Below, piece after piece: positions 52,132-63,437 of a stretch of 64,000 bases of DNA. Source of the DNA: Paramecium octaurelia (taxonomy: Eukaryota; Ciliophora; Oligohymenophorea; Peniculida; Parameciidae); assembly GCA_905182995.1 (NCBI GenBank), contig CAJJDP010000113.1, forward strand, positions 130,886 through 194,885, in the 5' to 3' direction. Below the pieces are notes generated by a model. It ran no database searches, was not told where the DNA came from, and saw only the letters and a program-made list of their open reading frames with translations. A program made the position numbers and the translations under genes. Each line of letters begins with the position of its first letter. The stretch's first letter is position 1.

Positions 52132-53678
52132 ATGTCTAAAAATTATTACTGTTCAGGCAAGGAGCTTTTCAGCTATGCTTGTTCACTAACAAGTAATTAA
52201 TATCATATACCTACTAATTGTGGACCATTTTCATAATGTAAATAACTTTACTAAAGCGGTGCATTGACTGCTGAATATGGATGTTGCAGATATGGATATC
52301 TTTCGGTAAATGCTGTTCAAATAATTGTATATATAATCATCCTTCCAATTATTGGTGTAGGAATATTGGGAGCTCTTGGAGGTTATAATATCAATATTGT
52401 TAGGTGGTGTAGTGAAAAGACCTTTTCTAGAAGCTACACTAAATTTTGATTCAGAATCTGCAGGAAATATGACCATGTGTTTGCAGTTTGGAAGTCAATT
52501 GGCCAACATTATCATCATATTTTTTCAACGGTAACAATAAGCAATTAGAGTAGCCATCCTGAGGATCCTGAAAGACCTATAATAAATTTTGAGATTGCAT
52601 TAATTTATTGTTTAGCAATTCCTCTCAGTTAATCTTTGGGAACAGAATTTGCAAATTATTTACCATTAGGTTCATTACTTTGGATTCAAAACATATTTTT
52701 TGTAGCCATATGTCCCATTTTATTCTTGTTTGCAACTAAAGAGCTAACTTTATAGACCCAGAAGGAGTAAGACAACGATATATTACTTAAATCGGCCCTT
52801 GTTCCTTTAGAAGGATTGAAAGATCAACAATAATTATAATAACAAGAGGCCGTTCTGTATAAGCAATTTTATAATGACTAATGTAACAAATTCCCTTTGT
52901 TTCCAATCGTAATTACAGTGGGCAACTTCGCTATTAATGAGGTATACTTTGTGTTAATCAAAATTAGGCCATAATTTTAAGTAGAACGACACCAGGATTA
53001 ACATCCCCTTATTACACTAATGAAACAACAAAGGAACGAACCATATGTTCCGCTTGGAATTTCTATATGTTACTACTATTATTTGCAGTGAATACCATAA
53101 TAACTCTGGTCGTATATTATATTAAAAGAAAAGAAGAATACACAAAAGATGCAGTCAAATTTTTTAATTGTGAAAGATTTTACACTCCTGGAACACGATT
53201 CTGGAAGATCTATGCTGCTGGTTGGGTCACAGGAATAGTGGCTGGATTCTTTGGAATGGCTGCAGGGTTAATCATGGTTACAACAATGTCTGAATTCGGA
53301 TTGATCTCAGCTGTAGCTGGTGGAACAGCCAATTATTGTTATTTCATAATTTGTTGTCAACTCTTCGCCACTGTTTTATCGAATTAAATTGAAGAAAATA
53401 ATTTCGGTGTTGGAGATTAATTTTTTTTCTATGGATTAGGAGTATCTATATTTTATAATTATTTCTAGATAATAAGTGTTCTAATATTCACAAATATAGG
53501 GTATTATTATTTGAAGAAGTACAATATCGGACATGCTTTATTCTATATAGACTTTGCATTGGTTCTATTAAACATTGCAGGCAACCTTGCATGGGGAATA
53601 GAGACTTCAGATAGACATGGTTATAAGTACTTAATGAATCCTCCTCCAAGTTGTAATAATACCAAAACTGATTTTTGA
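52132..53678 (+). CDS. TauE/SafE-family membrane protein (copy 2)
   Basis: Paralog of the gene at 28922, 482 residues. A Cys-rich N-terminus with about nine cysteines (KNYYCSGKELFSYACS, NCGPFSQCKQL) is followed by the first half with GVGILGALGGGVVKRPFL, a polar loop (QDNDILLKSALVPL), and the second half with GIVAGFFGMAAGLIMVTTM. It ends in a short tail (LMNPPPSCNNTKTDF). Introns at 52382-52403 (22 nt), 52531-52553, 52942-52967 and 53442-53468 leave 1449 nt, 483 codons. Three introns sit at the same places as in copy 1; the one at 52942 is extra. Probably an anion or sulfur-compound carrier; substrate unknown. Confidence 0.85.
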
Positions 53679-54008
53679 TTAAACATCACCAGATTTGATA
53701 AATAATAAAATTATTGTAGAATTCTTATAATCCATCATAATTTTGATTTCATAGTGCTGTTTTAATAGCTAATTTATAAATATATTTATTCTTTTCTAAT
53801 TATTTGTTATCTTAAACTGAAATCCTCATGTATCAATAACAATAATTACTACAACTCATTCAAATTAGAATTTCCTTTCTTAGACTACTTATTTCTAATG
53901 ATATTTGTAGGTTAATTTTGATTACAATAATAGCAAGATTAATTTTACAATTGAAAATATCTCACTAATTTTCGTAAATTTTGATCCATATTTTATATTA
54001 TAATAAAT
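53679..54008. other. Intergenic region between convergent genes
   Basis: 330 bp between the stop codons of the TauE-like and DnaJ genes. Nothing recognised. Confidence 0.5.
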
Positions 54009-55300
54009 TCAAAATATTGAGCATTCAACTCCTATTTGATTTGGATCGTCCTCTTCATTTTCTTCCTATTTCGCTAAATGTTTTTCAAATTCTCCCAATT
54101 GAAATTCCTCTAATTTATAAGCATTTGCATTTTTCATTGTACTATTGGGTCCAGGTAAAATCTTAAAATAAATAGCATTATTACCTCGACTATTTGATTT
54201 TTTATGTTTTAATTTAACTATGTAGGGAATTCTATATTAAACTAAATATGTAAATCTCCAAAATGAAGTTCGTCTTTAAAAGTGGGCAATCCTTTCTCCT
54301 TTACTGTCATTATTGAGTTTGGCTTGATGATCTAATGTGTTGTCACATTAATTATTTTATCATCCAAGGTTTCTAATTCTAAATTGAACCCTGTCAGAGC
54401 TTCTTTGAGTGAGATTATTTTCTAATAGAATAGATCAGTTCCCTTTCTTATATACTATGGATGTTGCTCAATTTGCAAATAAACATAAACATCTCCATTC
54501 TCAAACCCAGGCTAATCAAATAACTAAGGATTTCCTTACTTTCTAGTTTCCTTTGCCATATAGTTTTACACAATATCCATCTGGTACTCCTTTCTCTATA
54601 GGAATTTCTATTTCTACTTCTCCATCTATTCTTCCTATCCCTTTACATTATTTACATTCATTTTCTTTTAAAAAAATCTTACCTTTTCTAAATAAATAGA
54701 ATAAATAATTTACCCTTTGCAATCTGGACAAGGAGCTTATTATACTACATTTAATCCAGGTTAAACTTAGACAAGCATTTATACAATTTTTTATCCTTTG
54801 CATGATTTACAATCACTAGGCGATTATCCACCTTAACCTTGACAACTTTCACATGTTCTCTAGACATTATTTAAAGTTTTTTTATGGTATGCCCCTTGAT
54901 AAACATCCTTCAATGTAATCTTATGCTCTAATTTAAAAGGATCGCATTTTTTAAATTATTAATTCTTGACATTCAATTTTCTTAACAATCCCTGTTTTCC
55001 CTATTTATCATAAATCTTTTTTTTTTCAGGGTCAGAAAGGACCTCATTTGCCTTTTGGATTAATTAGAATTTTTGCTAGCTACCTCCAGGTCTATCTGGA
55101 TGATATTTTTTGGCTAAAGTCTTGTAAGCCTATTTAACAGTAGCTATATCTGATTAAGGGGGAATTTCCAATATTTCATAGAGTTCTTTATTATCTACAT
55201 CTTCTTACTAAGGAAATTGCTCGTAAAAATCTTAATCCATTTCTTCGTCCATGAATTGAGGAAAAGCTCCAAAAGGGCCAGAAAATGGAAATCCAAACAT
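54009..55300 (-). CDS. Type I DnaJ / Hsp40 co-chaperone
   Basis: Hsp70 co-chaperone of 404 residues in the DNAJA/Ydj1 class. A short N-terminal extension (MFGFPFSGPFGAFPQFMDEE) precedes the J domain (KELYEILEIPPQSD...KYHPDRPGG, with the HPD tripeptide). The usual Gly/Phe linker is short. Four zinc-finger CxxCxGx motifs follow: CESCQGQG, CKSCKGQK, CPDCKGKG and CKQCKGIG. The C-terminal substrate domains (YIRKGTDLFYQKIISLKEAL) come next. The end, GVECSIF, is not a classical farnesylation box. Introns 54162-54184 (ends AAG), 54512-54539 and 54688-54713 leave 1215 nt, 405 codons. Confidence 0.94.
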
Positions 55301-55436
55301 TATTTTGAAATTAAATTTATTTATAAATTTTCTATCAATCACTATAAAATGAATGGAAAAATAAAGTATTTCTAAATTTATCCTAAAAGAGTAAACCCAA
55401 TTACATAAAAAGAACTGATAATAAATAATTTATAAT

Positions 55437-56624
55437 TCAATATTAAGCTTCTCGTAATTTTGAATCTCTGATTTAACTTTACTGGGTTGACAATTTACTC
55501 TTTAAGAATTCATTGTCTGATTTGTGAACTCTATATTTCTCTAATTCATGTCTCATATCAATTAACTAGTTATTTAATGAAACTAAATGCAAACCTATTT
55601 ATTTAATCGTTTTATTTCACTTTCCAACACTTATATTTTTTCTTCTTGCTCATCCAGACCTCCCAAGTTTTCATTTTTCTCATTTTACATCAATTATTCT
55701 TAGTAGTACTTAATTTCCTATTTGGCCTACTCCAATTCTTCCTCTAGTTGTTATTGATCGTTCATAGATTATACTTATTGCAACTAAGGATACAATTATT
55801 CTTACCTTATTTTTCAAAGCATTGATTTCAGTCTCCTTTTATTCTAATTATGATTTCAAATTTGAGGCTTCTTTAATTAATTGATTATTTTATGACTCTA
55901 ATTTGGATAACTTAGATTTCAAATTACTTGATAGATAATTTCTTACCTAATTTCTTAAGTGTTGGAATCTGCTATGTTTTTTCTGCTTCTCCATTCTAAA
56001 ACTTCTTGATCTCTTAATTAAAGCAAACTCTTAGTTTATTCAAGTTCTGAAATTTTCTCTTTGGCAAATATATTCATTTATTGTAATTTATCTGTCAATA
56101 CCCCAAGAACATGTTCATTTTCTTATTTCAAGTCTTAGATTTCTTTATTATGTTACTCTTTCAATCTATCATTTAATTCATTTAGAAGTGCGATTTCCTA
56201 ATCCTTATTCTTCACTGTTTCTTATAATATTTAATTTTCTGTATAAGCTTCATTTAATTTGTTATTTGTATCCTATTATAGAGTATTCATATCATTTTAT
56301 AATTGAATTTCCTATTGAGTTGACTTCTGGAGATCTTAAGCTAACTTATCATATCTTTTCAATAACTCGTCCAAGAAACTCTAAAGTTAAGGGACACTCA
56401 ATTCAGCCTTATTAACAGGTTCTTTTTAAGGAGTCCCAGGTTGATCATTGGGAATGAAGCGAATAATCTCGGTGACAGGAATAATGCGTTTTGGTGAAGA
56501 AAATTGGGTTGGACTTAATTAAGTTCTTAAAGCTGGGGAAGGCTAAGTAGGTAAAGGATGAATGGGATACAATTTTAATCTAAAGTGCTTTTGGTGTTCT
56601 TTAAAGAGGATTCTAATAATTCAT
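55437..56624 (-). CDS. Coiled-coil protein, 362 residues
   Basis: An N-terminal disordered segment with Ser/Thr-Pro sites (RTPKALQIK, PSPALRTQLSPTQFSSPKR) is followed from about residue 75 by one long coiled coil to the end (SFLDELLKRYDKLAQDLQK, EIALLNELNDRLKEQHNKE, SKLSKLESQNNQLIKEA, HELEKYRVHKSDNEFLKS). Four introns, 55566-55594, 55784-55805, 55927-55946 (20 nt, ends AAG) and 56543-56570, leave 1089 nt, 363 codons. No globular domain is seen. Cytoskeletal or basal-body roles are common for such proteins in ciliates, but nothing here proves it. Confidence 0.8.
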
Positions 56625-56788
56625 TTTATTGAATAATTAAATTAAGTCAATCAATCAAAAAGATCTTTCTATAATTAACATGTTTAAACTGTTATCATAA
56701 CAATACCATAATAACATTGAAAATATATACTATATTAACAGCAATTTTTAATTTAACAGATTAATCAAACTTTTATTCAAAAAGCAAG

Positions 56789-59363
56789 ATGGAAGAACGT
56801 CGTCAAAGATCGAATGAGAAAGTCAATGGATAATTAGATTATTAAACTAGGAAAATGATATCACCATAAACTGATGTGAATTTCAAAAAAGAAAATTCAA
56901 ATCCTTTGGATTAAAATAGCAGCTTTTATTCATTAAAGGGTTATGAAAGATAAGCTCCCTATAAATCAAATTAATATGATTAGAATCGTCAAACTGGAGA
57001 ACCATTAAAAATAGGATCTACAAATAACCCATACCTTTAGCAATCTGTATCCAATAACAATGAGTAAGAACAAGTGAAACCATTTATTCGAGCATATCAA
57101 GAAGGAGATCAAAGAAAACCATTAGATTAAGTTAATTACTAATAACAATAGCGATAATTGAATGAAAGGGGGATAATTAGTCCTTAGGGGAATCTAGATA
57201 ATTAAAAAAGAGATACAATGGGAACTAGGACTCCTTTTGATCCAAACGTAAATTTGAGTTCCTAAACTCCACAATCAAGATAAGATAATTGCAGAAGAGA
57301 TGCCTAATAATCAGAATAGAAACGAGAGTTCCAATTACCTGAATACAAAAGAATGTATCCAGAGGATCATCGGATTCATTAGAGACAGATGAGTTCCTTT
57401 GACATGAAGTAGATGCCAATTGATCAAGGAGATAGAACTAGATATGAATAAGAAAGAATAAAGACAGTAGGAGGATAATAAGAGTAGCCTGAAGGAATGG
57501 ACAGATTAATAAGACCAGCTGATTATGTGAGGAAATCAAACAATAATGATTTTTATGAATAAGATAAAAGAGTTTTGGAGAGAAGAGAATAATTTTAAAG
57601 AGAATAGGGTCTTTATGATTAAAGAAATTCTGCGAAATCTTAGGAGTACTCTTAGAGACAATAAATTTAAAATAAAAGACCTTAGGAAGTGTCGAAAACT
57701 CCAATTGAAGGAAGGGTTAGTTAAAAAAGAGGCTTTGATGATCAAATAAAATACGATGGAAAATTTAATTAATCATAATACCCATACCCTGAAAGCAGGA
57801 ATTAATAATAATAGTTCTATGATATGCAACCTCCCTTAGAGGATCAAAGAAGAATGCTCAACCCTTATGATGAGAAAAGATATGCAAATCCATATGAAAA
57901 TAGACCCTAAATTTAAGATTAGAGACCCCATTTTGAAAGAAAACCAGATCGACCTGAATATGAAAGAAGACCAGATCGACCTGAATTTGAAAACAGATCT
58001 CCTTTTTAAGCAAGATTTGGCCCAGAAGGTAGACCTGAAGTTGATTAAAGAGTGCCCCCAGAGTATCGAAATTAGTAAGGGTACAATTATGAAAGATTTT
58101 AATAACATGGATTTAGGTAAGGTATGGAAGAAAAATATCAAAATGAAGTTAGATAACCATAAAAAACTTAGTTTCAAGAAATACCAGCTTGCAATGGTCC
58201 AGATAGATTTTAAGAAGCAAGATATGGGATGAATTATAGAAAATATCCAGATGGCCGATTTATTTAGGATGGATAAATAGAAAGGAGAGTTTTGTTAGAA
58301 GGAAGTTTTGGAGTAATGGAAGGAAGACCTGAATTACAATAAGGAAGGCCTGAATTACCATAAAGAAGACCTGAATTACCATAAGGAAGACCAGGATTGA
58401 TGGAAGAAAGATACATGGAGGGAAGATAATAGTAAATAGAGGGTAGAGGGGGATTAAATAGGACATATGGAGAAGAACTCTATTAAGGTGCATCAATTGA
58501 AGGAAGAAATGGATTCGATGTACCCAGAGAATAGTTTGGTATGAGGCCTCCCATTTAAAACAGACCCTATGAGGAAAGAGGAAATATTGAATAAAGGGTT
58601 CATATTGAGACTAAAAATTAATATTAAAGAGAATTTGATGATAAGTTTGGTGATAGATATTTTTTATAAAAACATACACAATATTAAGACATCATGGGAA
58701 GAAAAGACTTTGATAGGTCTGATTATGGAAATTTGAGAGAAGAATTAGATAGAAGGAATAATTTTGGTAGACCGGTAATGGAGACTAATATGTCAGAATT
58801 AGGAAAAAGAAGAGAGTTTGATGGTATGACAAGACCAGGAACCAATTTTGGAAGGACTAATGATGTAGGTTAGAAACCAGAAGAGAGGTATTTAAGAAGA
58901 GAATATCAGGATTAAGGATAGAGATTAAGTTATCATGATGACACTTCAGTAATTGATAGATTGGGATTGGAGAAAGGAACTAATAGAAAAATCATAGGTA
59001 ACTAAGCTGCAGAAAATATGTTAAGAGGAGGACAACAAATGAACAGATAATATGATAGAGAGAGAGGATTCAATAGATTAGGAATGGGAGAAAGAGTGGG
59101 TAGTTTTAATAATAATAATAAAATGGGTTATTAAAGAACAGCAGTTCAAGATAGAGAAGAGTATTAAGCTTATGTTAGATCCAAACTTTTGCTTAAGCCA
59201 GCATTAGATAATGATATTAATGACTTATAGAGAATGAAATCCCAAGATCAGGGATTCCAAAAATGTACTTATATTTATATCATTTTTAGTGCAAAGTCCT
59301 AAGGGATAGATAGATACTCGGATAGGAGGTTATGATATTTAGAGAAGAGAAGGAAGGATTTGA
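56789..59363 (+). CDS. Gln/Arg-rich disordered protein with short Arg-Pro repeats
   Basis: Protein of 849 residues with almost no hydrophobic core: Gln, Arg, Glu, Asn, Asp, Tyr and Gly dominate throughout. Short repeats stand out: RPDRPEYERRPDRPEFE near residue 395, and GRPELQQGRPELPQRRPEL, RPELPQGRPGL near residue 520. ATG at 56789-56791 is the first in frame. The single intron 59265-59289 (25 nt) leaves 2550 nt, 850 codons; the last exon adds 25 residues. No signal peptide or membrane helix. Arg/Gly/Tyr-rich disorder is typical of RNA-binding or condensate-forming proteins, which is only an inference. Divergent from the coiled-coil gene by 164 bp. Confidence 0.75.
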
Positions 59364-59396
59364 TATATAATACTTTTATTTATATATACATTTTTA

Positions 59397-60516
59397 TCAT
59401 TAATCATTTAATATATGATATTCTGATCTGAATTATTTCTTGTAATAATTTGTACCTGGACAGACCAACAGAATTTCTATGAATTCTCTCACAGTTACTT
59501 TGTAACCCTACATGATGGAGAGCATTTTGGCTTTAATGTTCAATTTGGCATAATTTCCATCGTCTAATTCAATATAGCACTCTATATTATTCAAATTGTA
59601 TTGTTGATCTTGATCCCAAGGCAAAGGAGTTTGAAATAAGGGAGCCAGGATTTAGTATAGCTTTGTTTATTCTGAGCAGTATTAAATGAAGTCTCTTTAT
59701 TTAAATTCAGGGTATGTGACTAACATAGGAACAGTCAAGATGGGAGGGTTGGCTTATTCTAATGATATTTTTTATGGCTAAGGTTATTTGAATTCATTTA
59801 CTTGATATTCTGGAGGCAGAGAGATTTTGGATGGACCCATTCTGATACCCTTCTGATTACAAATAGCATAAATTTATTGTAATTTCTTTTCTTCTTCGGT
59901 TTTCTTTTCTTGCTTTTCAATTTATTAAAGAATTAATTTCTTGAGTTCTTCGATATCTTTCTCTTTGGATATTTCGAGTGCAAGATTGCAGAACTTCAAG
60001 GCCTCAGTGAAATGGAGTATTTGATACAGACATTGGGCACATCTGAAATAAGGTTTGATAAACTTGGGATCATTTTCAATAGCCCATTTGCAATCTTGAA
60101 TTGCACATTTATAGTTTTCTAGTGATATTAATTGATAGAGTACTTTATTTGTAGGAAATCAAGGCTCTGTTACTAAAGAGTTTGGCCATAAGTTCCTTGT
60201 CTCCACAATCTTATTCTATTGCATCAGAGTAGACTTCGTAAGCCTTCTTTTGGAAGTACTTCTTATCTCCGTCCTTTTTCATGATTTCATTTGCATTCTT
60301 AAGTAAGGCTGCTGCGATGTTAACAGGAGTATCATCATATTGGAGATTTTACAATGCCAACAATTCAGGGTAATTTTCGATGTCTTCTGGGATATGATCT
60401 ATAAAGAGAGGGTGATTTTTGAGATAGGTGAAGGCTTCTTCAGTTTCTTCTGCTGTCATTCTTTGCTTTGGAACATAATCATCTGGAATTCCATCCAGGA
60501 AATCAAATAATCCCAT
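59397..60516 (-). CDS. TTC4/Cns1-type Hsp90 co-chaperone (TPR protein)
   Basis: Protein of 364 residues. N-terminal MGLFDFLDGIPDDYVPKQRM resembles the conserved start of TTC4/Dpit47. Three TPR repeats follow (NAAALLKNANEIMKKDGDK-like first helix pair, LMAKLFSNRALISYK, FIKPYFRCAQCLYQILHF), which in this family clamp the EEVD tail of Hsp90/Hsp70. A charged linker (KKLILQQIEKQEKKTEEEKK) leads to a C-terminal domain with VPMLVTYPEFKQRDFIQ and LNIKAKMLSIMQGYKV, matching the Cns1/TTC4 wheel-like domain. The intron 60119-60143 (25 nt) leaves 1095 nt, 365 codons. It sits 4 kb from a DnaJ gene, but on present evidence that is coincidence. Converges with the disordered-protein gene, 33 bp apart. Confidence 0.88.
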
Positions 60517-60600
60517 GGCTTACATATGTTAAAAAATAAATAATTTAATGAAATGACATAATAAATCACACACAAAGCAAATTTGAAGGAAGTTTTAACA

Positions 60601-61581
60601 TCAGTTATATGATAAGAGTTTCTTTAGACACCAGAGTCTACAAGAACAGTCTTCATTTTCATCATATAGGTTTAACAACAAATGAATTTTGATTTGTTTA
60701 ATTTGTTCTGAGGTGTATGATGAATTTAAAATGTTCAGAGTTGAATCAAATGTTTCAAAAGTACAATTTAAATTAGTAGATTCGCTATTGATTTTGAGTT
60801 GAAAGGTCAATTCTAAGATAGTTATACTATTATAATACTTGAATCTTCTTTAACTTATGAAATTTAAGATAAATCAGCATGATTAATTTCATACAAATTT
60901 TCTGTTTCAATTTCTGTGATAGTTTAATCATTAGATGGTTGCTTCATAAATTCTGTAAAATCATTTTCTATTGATTCTACTTCTGTGTTATCTGGTTATT
61001 CAACTTTTTGAATTAAGGGTTCTTATTTTGACTGTAATTATTTTTGTTATACTTTTTCTTTCTTTTTATGAGAGATCTCTTTCTTTTAGGTTTACTTTTT
61101 GATTGTTTTTAATTATTTAACACTTTCTTGAATATGAAATGAGGCATGAGGTTGGGGAATCTTATCGAATTACAATTTTTCATAATATGTGGATAACAGC
61201 ATGAAGAGTTGGGAAATGAGAATGATCAATTAGAAGTAGATTGATATCATATTGAATGTCTTGGGTAAAAACAAACTATTATAGAAAATAGAAAATACTT
61301 CAAATTTTAGATGATAACGGATGTGGCAACTGCAATTGAATTAGCAAATTGAAGTTTATTAGAAGTGTCAATTAATGTAAGAGTGAAAAACCCAGCTAAC
61401 AAATTCAGATACTGAGGATAATTGAAATAATTACCTAATTTGATTAGAATATGGGAGTTAATCTTGGATGAGACATCATTTAGTTTGAATCCCAAAATTC
61501 TACAGGTTGATTCTCATATATCTGTAGTAGGGAGTTTAATGTCAAGAATGAAACTGTTGCCCTTAAAGCTGAAAGAGACAT
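60601..61581 (-). CDS. Unknown single-pass or two-pass membrane protein
   Basis: Three introns, 60813-60838, 61276-61298 and 61412-61434, join four exons to 909 nt, exactly 303 codons. Starts MSLSALRATVSFLTLNSL; a moderately hydrophobic start, a region YLNLLAGFFTLTLIDTSNKL, then a clear transmembrane helix (MISIYFQLIILISQLFMLLS). A Lys/Gln-rich segment (QTQKKEISHKKKEKVQQKQ) and a final domain with several cysteines (DENEDCSCRLWCLKKLL) complete it. Without the 61276-61298 intron the same DNA reads as two frames overlapping by ATGA, but splicing unites them. An upstream ATG at 61665-61667 with a further 26-nt intron would also keep frame. Family unknown. Confidence 0.6.
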
Positions 61582-62655
61582 AAATTAATTAAACAAAAAG
61601 TATTTGAAAATCCAATTAAGAATATCTTGCCTTTATATTAATAAATATAAATAAATATTTTACTCATATATTTGAACAACCTTCATTATCAAACTAATTT
61701 ACTGAATCTATATTATTAATCATATATCAAATCTTGGATTATACCAATCAATATTTCAAACTCTTTTATTTCATAAACTAAAGTAGATTAAAATAAGAAA
61801 GTATAATATATTAAACTTAATCTGAAAAACAATTATTAATAATTCTATGCATTTTATAGCAAAAGAACCATAATGAATGATGATCATTTTCTTCATAAAC
61901 TTAGAATATTAGTAGGTAATATCCATCAACATTTCTCCTTTTTGTGAACAATCATAAAAGGATTCAAATTGAAGGGAATCTTTCTTAAGAATTCAAGCAG
62001 AAAAGGAGACATTAAGGTACATGAAAATATATATTGAAAATATATATTGAAAATACTATGGTTATTGTTAATAAGAACATCAAAGTACTTAAAAGTTTCT
62101 GAGAATTATTCTATACTATTCATTATAAATGATTGCTTCTTGATTAATTAATATAGACATTTCAATAAATGGTGATTGTTTTACTTTTAGAATGATTGTT
62201 ATATCAATAAATATTTTGGAAACAATTAGTTTAAAAATCCAATATTCTAAGTTTAAACATAACTCAATTATTCTTTAATAATATTAGTCGTTCCTACTAA
62301 ATAAAAAAATCTGACATGATTCTATTCATTTTTATCTAAAACTCATTAATAATCGATTTCATAATGAAATCTCGTTTGATTTACTCATTTATTTTGAACC
62401 ATCTCAAACACTTAACTTTACTATTTGATCAAAACAATCATGAGAATTTTGATTTGAAAATTTGGGCTTAGTTATAAATGAGTGATTTATTTGTAAATTG
62501 AATTTGAACTTCAAAATCAGATCTCAGTTCATAATATTACCTTTTAGTGCTTAATTTCATAATACTGTTCTTTCGTTCCTTTTGAATACTGCATATTAGA
62601 TATTTATAAATTCGTATGATTCTTCATTAAAATTAGATATGAAATTTAATGATCT
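61582..62655. other. Intergenic or relic region
   Basis: About 1.07 kb. The minus strand continues for some distance in the frame of the short secreted-type gene beyond its TGA, with further TGAs roughly as often as chance predicts. I see no supportable gene; a decayed one cannot be excluded. Confidence 0.35.
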
Positions 62656-62821
62656 TCATCCTAATCCATCAGCAAAATAATTAGAATTAATTATTATTTG
62701 TTGTACTCCTTTTGACTCGTCCAAACATAATGCTCCAGAATCATTCATAAATTAGAGATGCTGTGCGAATGATGCAACTACAAACCAGAGTATAATCAAT
62801 GTAAATTTCATAAAGAAAATA
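62656..62821 (-). CDS. Short secreted-type peptide or start of a decayed gene
   Basis: ATG at 62819-62821 opens MKFTLIILWFVVASFAQ, a textbook signal peptide with a likely cleavage after SFA. Then about 38 residues (HLQFMNDSGALCLDESKG...) to a TGA at 62656-62658. The frame continues past the stop with protein-like stretches (SLNFISNFNEESYEFINI), so this may be the 5' end of a pseudogene or of a gene with an intron I could not place. Only the signal peptide is convincing. Confidence 0.35.
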
Positions 62822-62861
62822 ATTAAATATGTGGCAAATTGTATATTTAATGTACTTTAGA

Positions 62862-63097
62862 TCATCTTAATCTTCTGGCTTCTCTTTCACATTCCATAAG
62901 TTCTAATGTGTCACCTTTTCTGACTGGTCCCATTACATTTCTAATCAATGTTCTTTATTAGCCAACCAATTGAACCTTAACTTATGTAATTCCACCTCTA
63001 GAACCTGCATTTAATATTGATAAATTCTACCTGTTCTTCCAATGATTTCGATAACTGTGGCTCTTGTACCTTCTACTCTATCCTTAGTTGAATCCAT
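62862..63097 (-). CDS. RPS28: Ribosomal protein eS28 (small subunit)
   Basis: Small-subunit protein of 69 residues. [27 protein letters not shown] matches the conserved core of eS28, followed by [33 protein letters not shown] and the invariant C-terminus CEREARRLR. One intron, 63005-63030 (26 nt, ends CAG), interrupts the codon of GRTG; 210 nt remain, 70 codons. Length is the usual one for the family. The start is fixed by the only upstream ATG. Confidence 0.97.
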
Positions 63098-63437
63098 AAT
63101 ATGGGTTTATCTAATTTTTAATTAAATGATTTAATTAATTTCTTTTTTTCATACAAATATATACAAATTAGTATCAAAACAAATTAATTCATCTCACTTC
63201 CCACTCCTATAAAACTTACAGCCACATCCTTTGAATAAAAGACTATAGAGCATTCATTCAACATTATATTTTCACCTGAATCTCACTATAAACCTTTCCT
63301 TTCTTCTTTACACTTGATATAAAATAGGAATATTAAATGCGGAAACAAAAACGAGATTTAACTTAACGAATCAATTAATGAAATGATGCATAGATTAATA
63401 ATATAAACTTCCATGAATTTATATTTTGATTAATTAT
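63098..63437. other. Intergenic region between divergent genes
   Basis: 340 bp upstream of both eS28 (minus) and the last gene (plus). It includes a pyrimidine-rich stretch near 63190-63310 on the plus strand; it should contain the ribosomal-protein promoter, but no motif is certain. Confidence 0.45.

Noticed and set aside
60601..61581. Seipin assignment for the membrane protein
   Set aside because: A short beta-like stretch (AGFFTLTLIDTSNKL) is reminiscent, but the rest, including the charged tail and helix placement, does not fit.
62000..62655. TGA read as tryptophan to extend the signal-peptide gene
   Set aside because: Several TGAs in that frame can be read as Trp, but their spacing is about what chance predicts, and all other genes in the window use TGA as stop.
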